A stretch of 64,000 nt of DNA from Leptobrachium leishanense (lineage: Eukaryota; Chordata; Amphibia; Anura; Megophryidae): positions 60,124,881-60,188,880 of the forward strand of contig CM019063.1 of NCBI GenBank assembly GCA_009667805.1. Direction: 5' to 3'. The notes under the pieces were generated by a model. It saw only the letters and a program-made list of their open reading frames with translations. It was not told the DNA's origin and searched no databases. The translations under genes were made by a program, and so were the position numbers. Shown here one piece after another: positions 34,262-45,849 of this stretch (positions within the stretch are counted from its first letter, which is position 1; every line of letters starts with the position of its first letter).

Positions 34262-34433
34262 TAACCCCTTCACTATCTAGATCGAGATAACGCGGGACTT
34301 CAAAGGCACCAGCAGGTGCCCGATATCAAGTTATCTCGATCTTCAGCTGTGAAGGACAGAAGCAAATGAAATTAGTTTGCTGCAAACAAATTCCATTGGC
34401 TTTTGGGTTGCGGAAGGTGCTCCCAAAGTTTTA
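34262..34433 (+). mobile_element. Start of a TTAA-type element with hairpin
   Basis: TTAACCCCTTCACTATCTAG resembles the F1/F2 termini. A foldback follows (CTAGATCGAGATAAC at 34278 against GTTATCTCGATC near 34330-34341). The right terminus is not identified; a Harbinger MITE is inserted at 34434. Confidence 0.5.
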
Positions 34434-34859
34434 GGCTGGGGTCAGACTGAGGCAGTGCGAACGCGCGTGCAGGCGCACTTAATCACGGCTGCACTAGCAG
34501 CAGATGACGGGCAATGACGGCCAATATACGAAGTACGGTCGCACGAAAGTCCGGCTGCGCAACGCAAGTGGAAAATGAACGCATTTTTTCGAGAACGTAA
34601 AACCGCTAGTACAGACGTACAGAGTGCGCTGGGTCCGCTAGCGGTGTGTGTGTGTGATTTGGAGACGTCAGACGCTGCTAATGTCCGGCCAACATAACGT
34701 CCAGATGCACAAAGTGTTTTATTGATGATCCGTACAAAATCACGGACGAGAAATGCGCATAGTATGACCGCTATCGCGTACTCCATGAAAAAATACGTCC
34801 ATTCATTCGAACGCACTTTTTCACAGACAACGTGAAAATGCGTTCGTCTGACCCTAGCC
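34434..34859. mobile_element. MITE derived from the local Harbinger transposon, H2
   Basis: GGCTGGGGTCAGAC and GTCTGACCCTAGCC ends with TTA duplicated at 34431-34433 and 34860-34862. Nearly the same length and content as H1 (425 and 426 bp). Confidence 0.88.
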
Positions 34860-34862
34860 TTA

Positions 34863-35585
34863 GCCCTTAGGGCATAATGCCCAAGGTGCTAAAACTGTTA
34901 AAAATCGGCTGATGAATGCCATGACAAATCACGCTTTCAGCAGCCGATGAAGGGAAAGTCAAGCTGCAGCTCTAACTGCTGTAACTCCATTTGGCCAGTA
35001 GATGATGACATCTCCCTACCAAATAGATTATTACAGTAGGAAATGCAAATATGAATGTGACTGCTGGATGACCAGCATCTAACATTAAAAAATTGACCTC
35101 CACCTCTGATTGGTGGAAGTAGAAGTCAATCACAGTCATAAATGTCAATGTATTGTGAGTGACTCTAACTGACATCGCTTAAAATAAAATTTTAAGACTA
35201 TGGTTAGAGTTAGAAGTAATTTTTAGGAGTGGTGAAACGCTTGGCTTCCATCCAATATTTCAATCCTTGTAATATTTGCCCTTCATCTGCGATAAATTTT
35301 TTCAATCTCAAACACATGAGGCATTTCTGAAATCAGAGCAATGTAATTTGTTGATTTTATGGTACATTTCATCGGCTGCTCTAGTTGTGTGGAAATCATT
35401 TGAAAAAAGAAAAATGCAAATTTTTTAATTTTGTTTATGAACATTTACATTTTTTCATACTTAATTTTTTCTTGTCCCTATATAGGGAGCAGGAAAAAAA
35501 GCCCTTTTTGTTTGCTTAAAACAGTAAATGACATGTGTGGGCAAATATAACTAGACCGCTAGGAAACCAATGATTATGCCACTAT
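34863..35585. other. No recognisable element
   Basis: Sequence following H2, possibly the rest of the TTAA-type element it entered. No supported gene. Confidence 0.4.
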
Positions 35586-36482
35586 CAGGGTAATTCAAAG
35601 AGATTCGAAAAGTCACTGCACGTTCGGTGACTTTTCGTTCTCTTCAGTTTGGTTCCTTTTGCCGATCCCATTTCGGTGACCCTGCGGTGTATTCAGCAAG
35701 CACCACAGGGTCCCCGATTTGCAGAGAAAAGCTACCGCAAACCCGACGAAAACTAACCGCAAAACCCGGCGAATGCACGCCGAAAACCCGCAAAAACATC
35801 TGGATTAACCCGTCGAAGATACCGGAAAAACCCGAGCAGGAGCCGATCACACGCAGTGAAGCCGCCGGAAAAAGCCGAGACCGCAGAAGAGGCAGTGAAT
35901 AAATTAGCAAAACAGTTTGCATGAATGATTGAAAAGTGAAACGCTGTTTTCAAAGAAACTACTGAGCGAAAATGTCTGAAATTTACATATGATCCAATGA
36001 ATGATAATAAAAAGGGCTGTTACATAAAAAATAAGTTTAAAAAAAAAATCGGACTTTTTAAAAATAAAAAAATTCTGAAAAATGCTTAAAATATCCTAAA
36101 AAATCTATAAATAAAGTGACTTTTTGCTGCAGAATTTTATAATGAACGGTTTATTAGATATTGAATTAAAACGGGAATATTTTTAACATTGAAGCCTCCT
36201 GAATTAACTTGCCGAATTAAACCACTGAATGGCAGGGCATTAGGGGAACCTTTCACTGCTGGTTTGTGTTCTCTGAATAGACGAAGCAGTGCTTTTTTAT
36301 GGGGATTTCACTGCCCTCGAACAGGCACCGAACAGGCACCGTATGTGCAGGCAATTCACCAGGATTTGGAGTATTGAATAGCCGAATGTGAATAGCCGAA
36401 TGGCCAGGAAAGGTAACCGAACACTGATTTTCAGCGTTCGGTTACCTTTCTCCAGCCATTCGGATCTCTTTGAATAACCCTG
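35586..36482. mobile_element. CAGGGTTATTCA-family element, copy C6
   Basis: Ends CAGGGTAATTCAAAGAG and CTCTTTGAATAACCCTG, both adjoining TAT. Full interior in family order. Confidence 0.85.
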
Positions 36483-38506
36483 TATGTCTCAATTGCTCCA
36501 ACAGTGAACAGACGAAAAATGTGAAAAAAGGCTTCACCGTATGCTTCCACCAAAATTAAAAAAAGAAAAAAACCTTCCATAATTTGGTTTCAAATCCCCT
36601 AATCCCCAGAACTGCAAAGCAATTAAACTCCCAGGAACAAGTCTCTGAACTATAATAAATGTTGGCCATGTAAGAAGGCTTTTGATGACCTTGTTCCTGG
36701 CCAGAACATCAGCAACATTCCTTAAAATTCCCTCTTTGGCCATTAGAAATTATGGTAGGTTTGCAATTAGTTACAAAGAAAGATCAGTATGTTTCGTCTT
36801 CTTTGCTTTTGCATCATGTTGACCATTTGATTCTATTTTCGTTTTCAATATTTTAAACCATTAAATTCTGGACTGTTGTCTGTGGGTTGACCCATGAAAA
36901 CAGCTTTTAATAACGTATTTAAAAAGTGGCCAAAAAGAAATAATTCGTAAAAAATAGGAAAGCCAGAAATTCCATAAAAAGGTTAAGGTAGATTTATTGG
37001 GACATCAAATTAGAAAACTTTTTGATGGAAAAACAGCCTTTCTTGAGCCTTAAAAGAAAAGCATACAGGTTGGGCATCCGTAATGCGGAATTAAAAAATC
37101 TGAAAGACTCCAGAAACGTCATACTGCTGCTCCAACTGCGTCCTCCTTCATTCTGGCATTACTCTCGGAATGCCAGTGTGTTAAGAAGCACCAATGAGGG
37201 ATGAGGATGCCAATGTTGCACATGCTGCACAGTGCCACAGAGAAACACAATGGCGCTGTGCAGCATGTCCCTCATTGACACTGAGCACCCCATTCCAGGT
37301 TTTCTCTCCTATTCCTGTCTCCCTGCTCACCCGGCCTCTCCCCTAAAGCTATCGGGAATCCTGGCCGGATTGCAAATGCTGTTGGCATTTTGGATTAGGG
37401 GTGGTCTATCTTTATTTGAGCATGTTTTTGGGGGAGGCTCTGTCTATATTTCTCTAGTGTCTGTAACATCACTAATAAGGTGACCTATGATTAAAAAAAT
37501 GCAAGCATTTTTCAGGCACACATTTGTTCAGTTAATATTTTTTGAAGAGCAATTGTCAATGTCTACGTCTAAGATGTCACCACTGGTGGCTCTGGTCGGA
37601 GTACTACTTCCCATCCTCACATCTGTCAGCTAGATGCAAACTTTCCTGGTGCCATTTCACTCATGGCAACTAGTTATTCTGATCCGGGACGTTCGATTAA
37701 TGCATTAATTCATGCAGCATCGACGCTTCACCACACTGATAGGAAAGGCACACGCGCAGCATTTTCACACTACTCTCACGGCCCTGGCTGTAGGATCCAT
37801 TACTGGCAACTACCTACCAGAGGCTACTTCTTTCTGGGGTTTCTGTACCAGAAACATTATAAGCAAAGCCATTACAAGGACTGGTAATGTTTAATGAGTC
37901 TGGCCCAGTACTGCTAACCCTCACGATTGGAAAATCCAGCCACATCAATGACTTCTACCATGCTTGGATTAAATGTTTGTAGCACTGTGTGCGGGGTTCA
38001 ATCATCACTCGCCACGGTACCATAAAGAAGCTGGAATATGAGCTCATGGATTTCCTTAGTCTCAAAGGGTAGATGGGCAAGCACAGAGAACGACAAGAGA
38101 AAACACAACCTTATAACATCATGAAGATCTAATTCATGTTGAAGGATGAGCCCCATGCTCCAAAGATAGAGATGTCCTCCAACCCAACCTAGACAATATG
38201 GGGAACTAATAAATGTTGTCTAATGATCTGACATCATCGCTTAGGCAGACGCCACTAAATGGGAATGAACAGGGTTATTTTAAGAGAGGTAGATATACTT
38301 ACTGTGTAAAGCTTGAAACTAGCGGGAATGTTACAGACCTGATCATGCTCAACAACCAACACACTAATGAGCTTGCCTAAATTTATTGGGGAACTTACAC
38401 CATTACTAGTGGCCACACAGTGCAAAAATCCCAGCTGTCCATTCCAACGACTTGATTTTATTTGAAGGTGACGGTACTTGGGCTCATTTTATGTATATTC
38501 TTCACC
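36483..38506. other. Mostly unrecognised, one small foldback
   Basis: At about 37190-37282, CAATGAGGGA and ACATGCTGCACAGTGCCA are inverted further right, giving a 90-bp foldback. No other boundary, RNA gene or coding region is supported in these 2 kb. Confidence 0.5.
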
Positions 38507-38690
38507 AATGGTTCCCAACCCTGGTCCTCAGATCCCCCTAACAGGTCAGGTTTCAAGGATTCCATTGAGGAAATGCAGACTGAATTCTGCAATCACTGAG
38601 CAGCAAATCATATCTCCGGTGCCGTCCATCAGATATCTGACAAACCTGGCCTGTTAGAGGGACCTGAGGACCAGGGTTGGTAGCCTAGAC
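38507..38690. mobile_element. Short hAT-type MITE
   Basis: CAATGGTTCCCAACCCTGG at the left and GAGGACCAGGGTTGG with GTAGCCT at the right are inverted. The interior (CAGGTTTCAAGGATTCC, TGTTAGAGGGACC) is typical of a common vertebrate MITE. Confidence 0.75.
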
Positions 38691-38750
38691 AAATGAGTAA
38701 ATGTAAAAAATATATGTTAGAAACTGTGTTGCTTAAAGCATTAATTATTA

Positions 38751-39433
38751 CTGTAGATACTCAAGTATACCGCTAGATTTTGGTGACAAAAAATTACCTT
38801 AAAATTGGAGGGGTCGCGTTATATTCGAGACATCTGCATCGCGTGTAAAAAAAACTTGACTTGCTCAGGGATCCCAAGTCTCTCATAAGTTCCGGTAGGC
38901 GCCCTGAATTGAATGTGGGCTCCCTGACACCCGCAAACACTTTAGGAACTCCCAGATTCAGGAAAGGTGGGATCCATCACGGTCAGAGGGCACGCTCGGA
39001 TTAAGCCGATCATTCAAGATCATCTTAAAACTGAGCATGCACCCTCGCTCCACGATGAGGTGGTTGAGCCTGCCTGATGGAGCCGGAGGTGAGAAAACGA
39101 CACCTCCCAGCATACTGCCTATCGGTGAATGATTCACTGCGTTGGTCACCTCACTCTGCTGGCCATGTTATCGCAAGTAAAGAAGACAGGTGGACGGTGA
39201 GGCTTTATACTTAGTAACAACTACAATCATTCTAGAGCAGAGCACCCTGGCCTGAGGGGGAGCCTGACTGTGATAAGAGAAGCTCAAAGAATTTTAATTG
39301 TTTAACGGTACAGTATACATCTATAATTTTGCTCCTCGCGTTATATTCGAGTCTTGAGTATTCTCTCATTTCCACAATAATTCTCTATCCATCGCGTTAT
39401 ATTCAGGTCACGCTATACTCGAGTATCTACGGG
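38751..39433. mobile_element. TIR element with GTAGATACTCAAGTATA ends
   Basis: Left CTGTAGATACTCAAGTATA is inverted at the right as CTATACTCGAGTATCTACGG. GCGTTATATTCGAG occurs on both sides, near 38816, 39338 and 39393. The interior is non-coding. Flanks are TTAATTA-like, so the duplication is unclear. Confidence 0.7.
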
Positions 39434-40192
39434 TAATTAAAAAATGTAAGTGTTTTCTAATGATAACCTAAAGTAACGCAGAATTCTGGCTTTTTGCTCA
39501 CAAAATAAAGCATGGCCAACACATGAACTTTTATGTGCATGGTCTTTAATTTTTATTTTTTTTCTTCATATGTGACTTTTTCTGAAGTGTTTTCTTACAA
39601 AATAAACACACGAGAATCTGTTTAATTCATGGGGGTTTCCTTGCTATTGGTGTTTATGTAGTAGAAGTGAGGGTTCGCAGTGCAGCATGAGCCAAAACCA
39701 GTTCCTTGCCAAGCATAATACTAGCTGACTCACAACATCCAAATGGTCAGCGAATGAGCAATAGATTAAGTGGAGGGCACTGAGTTGAGATACTTTGTTG
39801 TGTATCATTGCGTACTTTAGGAAAACATTGTGGCATATTTGGCTTTTTCTCTTGTCTTCATATGGAACGGCATGGCGACATTCAATTTAATAGGAGGAAA
39901 GGAAGATCTACGTTGCTCTGCAGAGGTCATGGGGCACAAAGTGCTGTTGCTCTTTTCAGCGCTCGGGATACTGTGTTCTGTAGTTTACCCAAAAATAACT
40001 GACAGGGTTTAAGGAAACTCCAATGTACTTACCATTGAGATTGTCAGATGAGCAACAGGGCGTATGTGCGAATTCTGCATCATACAGAGTTTCTGTAGGA
40101 TCAAAAGAGGATGCGCTCATCAGGGAATGAATTCCCCAACGTTTGCTGACTGGGCTACCAGAGAATAAGATACCACTTCACAACCACACTTT
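39434..40192. other. Unrecognised; one hydrophobic small frame
   Basis: At 39830-40012 a 60-codon hydrophobic frame is preceded by TTTAG at 39818. It could be a stray exon, but matches nothing I know and overlaps another open frame. No other feature is seen. Confidence 0.3.
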
Positions 40193-40200
40193 GCACAGCG

Positions 40201-41311
40201 CAGTGGCGTAACTAGAAACCTGAGGGCCCCGGTGCAAGAATCCATGAAGGGCCCCCCCAACCCCCCCAAAAAAGATCCATATTGTTACGTTTTTTTTCTG
40301 CAATATAAAAAAGATAGTATTGCCCCCAGCTCACATGGACATATATTGCCCCCAGCTCACATGGACATATATTGCCCCAAGACCACACATGGATATATTG
40401 CCCCCAGGCCACACATGGATATATTGCCCCAGCTCACACATGGATATTTTTGCCCCCAGCTCGTGGAAATACTGCCCCAGCACATGGATATACTGCCCCA
40501 GCTCATGGATATACTGCCCCAGCTCTGCCCCCCAGCTCATGGATATATTGCCCCAGCTCTGCCCCAGCACATGGATATACTGCCCCAGCTCTGCCCCCCA
40601 GCTCATGGATATATTGCCCCAGCTCTGCCCCCCCAGCTCATGGATATATTGCCCCAGCTCTGCCCCCCAGCTCATGGATACATTGCCCCAGCTCTGCCCC
40701 CCAGCTCATGGATATATTGCCCCAGCTCTGCCCCCCCAGCTCATGGATATATTGCCCCAGCTCTGCCCCCCAGCTCATGGATATATTGCCCCAGCTCTGC
40801 CCTCCAGCTCATGGATATATTGCCCCAGCTCTGCCCCCCAGCTCATGGATATATTGCCCCAGCTCTGCCCCCCAGCTCATGGATATACTGCCCCAGCTCT
40901 GCCCCCCCAGCTCATGGATATATTGCCCCAGCTCTGCCCCCCAGCTCATGGATATACTGCCCCAGCCCAGCTCTTACCTGCTCAGGGGGGCCCCAGGCCC
41001 AGGGCAGGCTCCGCCGGCATCTTGTCCTCCTTGGCGAGCGGCCGCTGGAAACATCCAGCTTGGCCGCTCGCCAGAAACCACCTGATCAGCGCGAGGTCTT
41101 GTGCGCTGGTCAGGTGGTTTCTCTCCCACGTGAGCGGCCAAGCTGCATGTCAGCGGCCGCTCGCGTAGGGAGAGGGACGGCCAGCGTGCGGCTCCCAGAT
41201 TCCGGCGCTTTTTGCCGGAATCTGGCGGCAGCGCTGGGCCCCCCTCCAGTGGCGGAATGCCAGGGCCCGGTCGCAACTGCGACCACTGCGACCCTGGTAC
41301 TTCCGCCACTG
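40201..41311 (+). mobile_element. hAT element carrying a minisatellite
   Basis: GCACAGCG is duplicated exactly at 40193-40200 and 41312-41319. Ends CAGTGGCGTAACTAG and its inverse-type ACTTCCGCCACTG. There is no transposase. The centre (40316-40970) is a tandem array; the right third (40980-41300) is GC-rich with further inverted motifs. Confidence 0.92.
40316..40970. repeat. Minisatellite inside the hAT element
   Basis: About 20-25 units that change along the array. Early units read TTGCCCCCAGCTCACATGG plus ACATATA. Later ones are about 34 bp, GCTCATGGATATATTGCCCC plus AGCTCTGCCCCCC. Plus-strand frames of up to 385 codons (HGYIAPAL repeats) are artefacts of this array. Confidence 0.95.
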
Positions 41312-41359
41312 GCACAGCGCCCGACAAGGCCAAGAGTGGCCAGATGTAAAACTAACCCA

Positions 41360-42429
41360 CATGCTTCTTGTGCAAAGTGCAAAATGTAAAGTGCAATTCG
41401 AATAGCACAAAAAATAGTCCAGAAATAGTGCAAATGTCTATGAAGACAGTCTATTCGTGATTGAAAGAGGACTTGTTTATAACTGCATATGCCTCTCACT
41501 CTTTGCGTCCATGTATGGAAATCCTCGAAAAGGAAGGGAAGACGAATCTTATCCTTGACGTCCTAGTGGATTCTACGTTACTTTCCAGAGCCTATGCAAT
41601 CCAGGCTCTGGTTTGAAGTGCACTGGGCCAAATATAGAGTGGCCTCTTCCCTTCTTTTTAATGTTCTTGTTCACCTCGGATATAGAGAGACAAGGTGCTC
41701 ATAGCGCAACTTAAATAGTAACTAAGTGCATATGGTAAAGAAGAGTTGGTCTCACTCACCGATGTTGGAGCCTTGTTCCAGGATCGACTTAATGGCATGT
41801 AGTGCTCCTTAGTCGGTGGGCACCGTCACCTCTTTAGCAGTTTTCTACGTGGTGGAGCAATTCACCGTGATGCTATGATTGGACAGAGAGTGAATTCACT
41901 CTCTGTCCAATCATAGCATCACGGTGAATTGCTCCACCACTTAGAAAACTGCTAAAGAGGTGACGGTGCCCACCGACTAAGGAGCAATATATGCCATTAA
42001 GTCGATCCTGGAACAAGGCTCCAACATCGGTGAGTGAGACCAACTCTTCTTTACCATATGCACTTAGTTACTATTTAAGTTGCGCTATGAGCACCTTGTC
42101 TCTCTATATCTGAGGTGAACAAGAACATTAAAAAGAAGGGAAGAGGCCACTCTATATTTGGCCCAGTGCACTTCAAACCAGAGCCTGGATTGCATAGGCT
42201 CTGGAAAGTAACGTAGAATCCACTAGGACGTCAAGGATAAGATTCGTCTTCCCTTCCTTTTCGAGGATTTCCATACATGGACGCAAAGAGTGAGAGGCAT
42301 AAGCAGTTATAAACAAGTCCTCTTTCAATCACGAATAGACTGTCTTCATAGACATTTGCACTATTTCTGGACTATTTTTTGTGCTATTCGAATTGCACTT
42401 TACATTTTGCACTTTGCACAAGAAGCATG
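41360..42429. repeat. Spacerless 1070-bp palindrome
   Basis: Arms 41360-41894 and 41895-42429 are 535 bp each with no net indel. They meet at GAGAGTGAATTCACTCTC with no loop. By eye only about five to ten mismatches separate the arms (for example near 41837/41953 and 41802-41806). This gives very strong cruciform potential. Confidence 0.95.
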
Positions 42430-42898
42430 TGTGTTTTTATGAAGTTTTTATGAAGTGTTTTTATGAATTTTTTAGATTCACTTTATTTTGAAACTGCTGC
42501 ACCTTTCACAGTACGCTTTTTGACGCGCACAACGTTTAGCTGCTATTTTGCACTATATGCACTTCTGATTGCATTTGGACTTTCCTAGTGTTCACCTAAG
42601 ATAGCACTTTATCAATGGTCTGTTTTTAGACTGTGCTTTTCTGTTTGGGATTAATTGTTTTTTCCAGAATCTGAAACTCTTCCTCACCTTATATCTATAC
42701 AGAACTTTTTCCTGTATATTTTCCTGTATACTGTATTAACGTATACCTATTTCTCTTGCGCCACTGGAGTAACCCCCATTCCATTTCGTATCTTCAACAC
42801 ATTTCTGTCGAGGTTTTGTGTCTCTTTTAGTAGGCTGCATACATACCTAAACTACTATTTTATTCACTCTAGCGCCTCCTCCGTACTACATTTTCATT
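41360..42898 (+). mobile_element. Insertion with 15-bp target duplication and 5' palindrome
   Basis: The 15-mer TGTAAAACTAACCCA occurs at 41345-41359 and 42899-42913, defining a 1539-bp insertion. Its first 1070 bp are a palindrome; the last 469 bp (42430-42898) are single-copy. A 15-bp duplication fits target-primed reverse transcription better than a cut-and-paste transposon. No reading frame is recognisable and there is no poly-A tail; the end is GCGCCTCCTCCGTACTAC. Confidence 0.7.
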
Positions 42899-42913
42899 TG
42901 TAAAACTAACCCA

Positions 42914-43231
42914 ACCTAGTGTTATTAATATTCAAAGACAATATTCACCAACAAAGAAGCCTACCAATCCTTTTGTGGTTGGAGAAGATTCTCCAGTCCT
43001 AGACCATGACACAGGAAGATATTGAAGAAATTCCAGCACACAGCTGATATCCTGGAGGTGGACTATTCCTCCATCAACAGGTGATAAGGTTTTGACCTCT
43101 AAGACATCTTTGTCAACTCTAAATGTTTAAACTTATCCAGAAAACACAATGAGGATGACGTACACTGTAGTACCTGGGTGTGTGTTTTTTGGTTCCCTCG
43201 TACTCCCAATGGTAGATAAGGAACTGTAGTA
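42914..43231. other. No recognisable element
   Basis: About 320 bp without a supported feature. Confidence 0.4.
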
Positions 43232-43430
43232 ACAACTAAACTCCAGGATTTTAAAATAAAATAGATTTATTCCACCCAAGTGGACCGAGCAACGTTTAGA
43301 CTCGTTATGAGTCTTTGTCCTGCATCTACACTTGACAAAGACTCATAACGTGTCAAAAGAGTGCCCGGTCCACATGGGTGGAATAAATCTCTTATCTTTT
43401 TAAAATCCTGTAGTTGAGTTGTTACTATTG
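43232..43430. repeat. Foldback, about 90-bp arms
   Basis: GATTTATTCCACCCAAGTGG with CTCGTTATGAGTCTTTGTC on the left is inverted on the right as GACAAAGACTCATAACG with CCACATGGGTGGAATAAATC. The loop is about 15 bp. Arms have diverged by several substitutions and small indels. Confidence 0.8.
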
Positions 43431-43941
43431 TTCCTTAAATGTTTAACTGTGACAAAGACCACTTAGGGGTCAACATATTGTCACCTCTTGATGTTGGTAT
43501 ATAAACCAATTTCAAGAGAATTAATTGTATACTGGAATCTTTTAAATCTTTTCCTAATGTTGTTACTAATAATTTTGGAGAATCAGCATATTACAACGGG
43601 CCATTTAGTGATAAGGTAATTGTAACAAAGGTGAATACTAAGAAAAGGCGAGGAAGATCTCGTAGAGAAGCCAGGTGTGCAGCCTGTGTTTAGACAAGTG
43701 CCTACAGTTTCTAAGAAGGATGTCAAAAGCTGTGGAGTAAAAAAGGTGAAGGCTGTAGGAGAAGAATTACTCTGTGATTGATAGCGTTGGTGCACACAAG
43801 GCATTGACAGGACTTCCTCCTACAAATGAAGTATAGTAATACCATTTGCCTATTCACAGCTTTGTTCTTGGCTGTATCCTCTAAGTCTTGCTTTTCTAAC
43901 GTGTTTTCTTGATGTATTGGCTGAAATAATGATGCTTTTTT
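43431..43941. other. No recognisable element
   Basis: About 510 bp; only a 73-codon minus-strand frame without recognisable motif. Confidence 0.4.
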
Positions 43942-44142
43942 TTTTTTTTTGTGAAAGGATTTTACCAGGAAGGATACATTGAGATTTCTCTCGTTTTCAA
44001 GTATGTCCTGGGTGGCGAGTATGTACCGTTAGGTGTCTTGCCAAGGACACTTACTGGAGAGGTTGCTCGCTGGGATCGAACCCATGACTCCACAGGCTCT
44101 CTCCATGCAGAGCGGTGACATTACCTCTACTCCACCCAGCCG
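43942..44142 (-). mobile_element. tRNA-derived SINE (MIR-like), copy 2
   Basis: Full-length on the minus strand. Head GGCTGGGTGGAGTAGAGG ends at 44142, the B box inverted as GGGATCGAACCC lies near 44072, and the tail is followed by a poly-T run (43936-43950), the inverse of an A-rich 3' end. Confidence 0.85.
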
Positions 44143-45305
44143 CTTTGCAAGGTTCCTGATATGAAATCAATTAATTGTTCTCCAAATATAGAATATATTT
44201 ATCCTTCAAGATTTGCTTTTACGTATTTATCTTTCTAATCTAAATTTTGTCAAGATCAAACACTTCTACCAAGTAGACATCGCAAATCCCTGCCGGTTCT
44301 GGGTTCCGGAACAGCTCGACCAAGAAACGTAGTGCGACCGGAGGTCCTCCATCCCCCTTGGAGCCTTTGGAGTTGCTCCATCCAGCATAGATGGCGAAAG
44401 AATGAACCACGTATGCCGCAGCCATTGGTTGCTCTAATGTCACTTGGGTCAGCAACCCGATGCCAAGGTGCTCTGGAATGATGAGTGATGTCTTTTGGTT
44501 TCCCTACAAGAAGATGCGAAGAGGGTGAATGCATTGCTCAGTTATCGTACATGTTACTTGATCTGGTTACTGTTTACCTTTGCTTGGGAATTGATCACCT
44601 GTAATCCACCCTTCTTGATATTTGGATACTGCCTTCTGCCACCTGCTGTCACAAGTCCTGCTTGGGTCTATGGTACTGGTCCCTATACACAGTATTATAT
44701 CTACCCCTCCGATCCTTAGGTGGTTGGAAAAGCTAACTATACTCAGGGAACAGAACGACACGTACCCAGCAAGGTTTAACAGATACCAAAATACAATGAG
44801 ATACTTGGTCAGGATAACAGGGGTCAAAGTACCAGGAGAGGTAGTCAGCCATATGTCAATATCGGTACACATAGTGGGTTTGTCAGGAATAGCCAAGTTG
44901 GTTCGTCAGGAATAGCCAGGTTGGCACAAAAAGAGGGTTCATCAGGAATAGCCAAGTCGGTACACAGAGCGGGTTCGTCAGGAATAGCCAGGGTCAAATA
45001 CACAGAGTAGCCAATAATATAATAGAAAACTCTGAGGGATAGGAGATCCACGTCAGGGCAATGAGTCTGCCTGTGCAGACTGGCTTTAAACTTGACGGTG
45101 TTGCGTCATCATGCCGCGCTCCGCCCCTTGGCCACCCACGTGACTGCCGCGGGCATGCATATCACTCGGTGCCCGGCCAGTGAGCAGCGAGGATGGCGCT
45201 GCTTGGCGCCGGGTCAGATCTTCGACGTGGGACGTGACACCTGCCTTACAACCCGGTACCGGCAAATGACCCTGCTATATTGTATTGCTGCCAGCCTATA
45301 GAACA
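44143..45305. other. Unrecognised, with a degenerate repeat near 44870-45000
   Basis: Four copies of (G)TTCGTCAGGAATAGCCA-like sequence are spaced about 25-35 bp apart at 44875-44990. The surroundings (GTACCAGGAGAG, GTCAGGGCAATGAG, then a GC-rich segment to 45250) resemble untranslated regions of LTR retrotransposons, but I see no paired LTRs, primer site or gag/pol. No gene called. Confidence 0.4.
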
Positions 45306-45307
45306 TA

Positions 45308-45387
45308 CACTATATTGCCAAACATATTTGCTCACCCATCCAAATCAGGAGCTGGGCAGGTGAGCGAATACTTTTGGCAATATAGTG
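45308..45387. mobile_element. 80-bp Tc1/mariner-type foldback
   Basis: CACTATATTGCCAAA and TTTGGCAATATAGTG ends, with TA at 45306-45307 and 45388-45389. GCTCACC/GGTGAGC also pair. Only TIRs remain. Confidence 0.85.
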
Positions 45388-45389
45388 TA

Positions 45390-45849
45390 TATACTGAATT
45401 TGCCTGTCTGCCTCCCGCCAATTTTATTTTGGATTTCCCCGGGATACCTTGACTTGTATTTATTTCCTGGCGCTACAGTCACCAGTCAGTTAGATAGTGT
45501 TACATACTAATGCTCTCTGCTTGGCACGTTGACCTGCATAAGTGGTTCCACTCTCTTCATTGTCCCACCATTAGAAGTCCAATAAGGCTAGTACAGACAT
45601 AAATTCAATTACATGGCGTTGATTGAGGGTTTTGGGGGGCAAAATAATTCAACTAGTCCTATTTAATGTTCCAAAATGAATAAAGTTTTATGTGCAACAT
45701 CTAAAATTATTACTAATCGACTGCCATACCACTGCTCATAATAGTATAAGAGCTGCAGACTGTAACAGCCACTAATTAGATTCATTAAATCCAGACTTGT
45801 GTGTTTTATTATGGGTGGATTTAGAATTTTAAATATTCACAATTTGTAT
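45390..45849. other. No recognisable element
   Basis: About 460 bp with no supported feature. Confidence 0.4.

Noticed and set aside
40232..41389. 385-codon plus-strand frame with HGYIAPAL and SWIYCPS repeats
   Set aside because: It lies on the hAT minisatellite; three phases are open over the same array and there is no protein-like composition outside it.
43942..44142. Functional tRNA gene (B box present)
   Set aside because: The tRNA-like head is followed by a SINE core and L2-like tail and the same structure recurs four times. No complete cloverleaf was found.
44567..45051. LTR retrotransposon remnant
   Set aside because: Some phrases resemble LTR-element leader sequence, but no paired LTRs, primer-binding site or gag/pol motifs were found.
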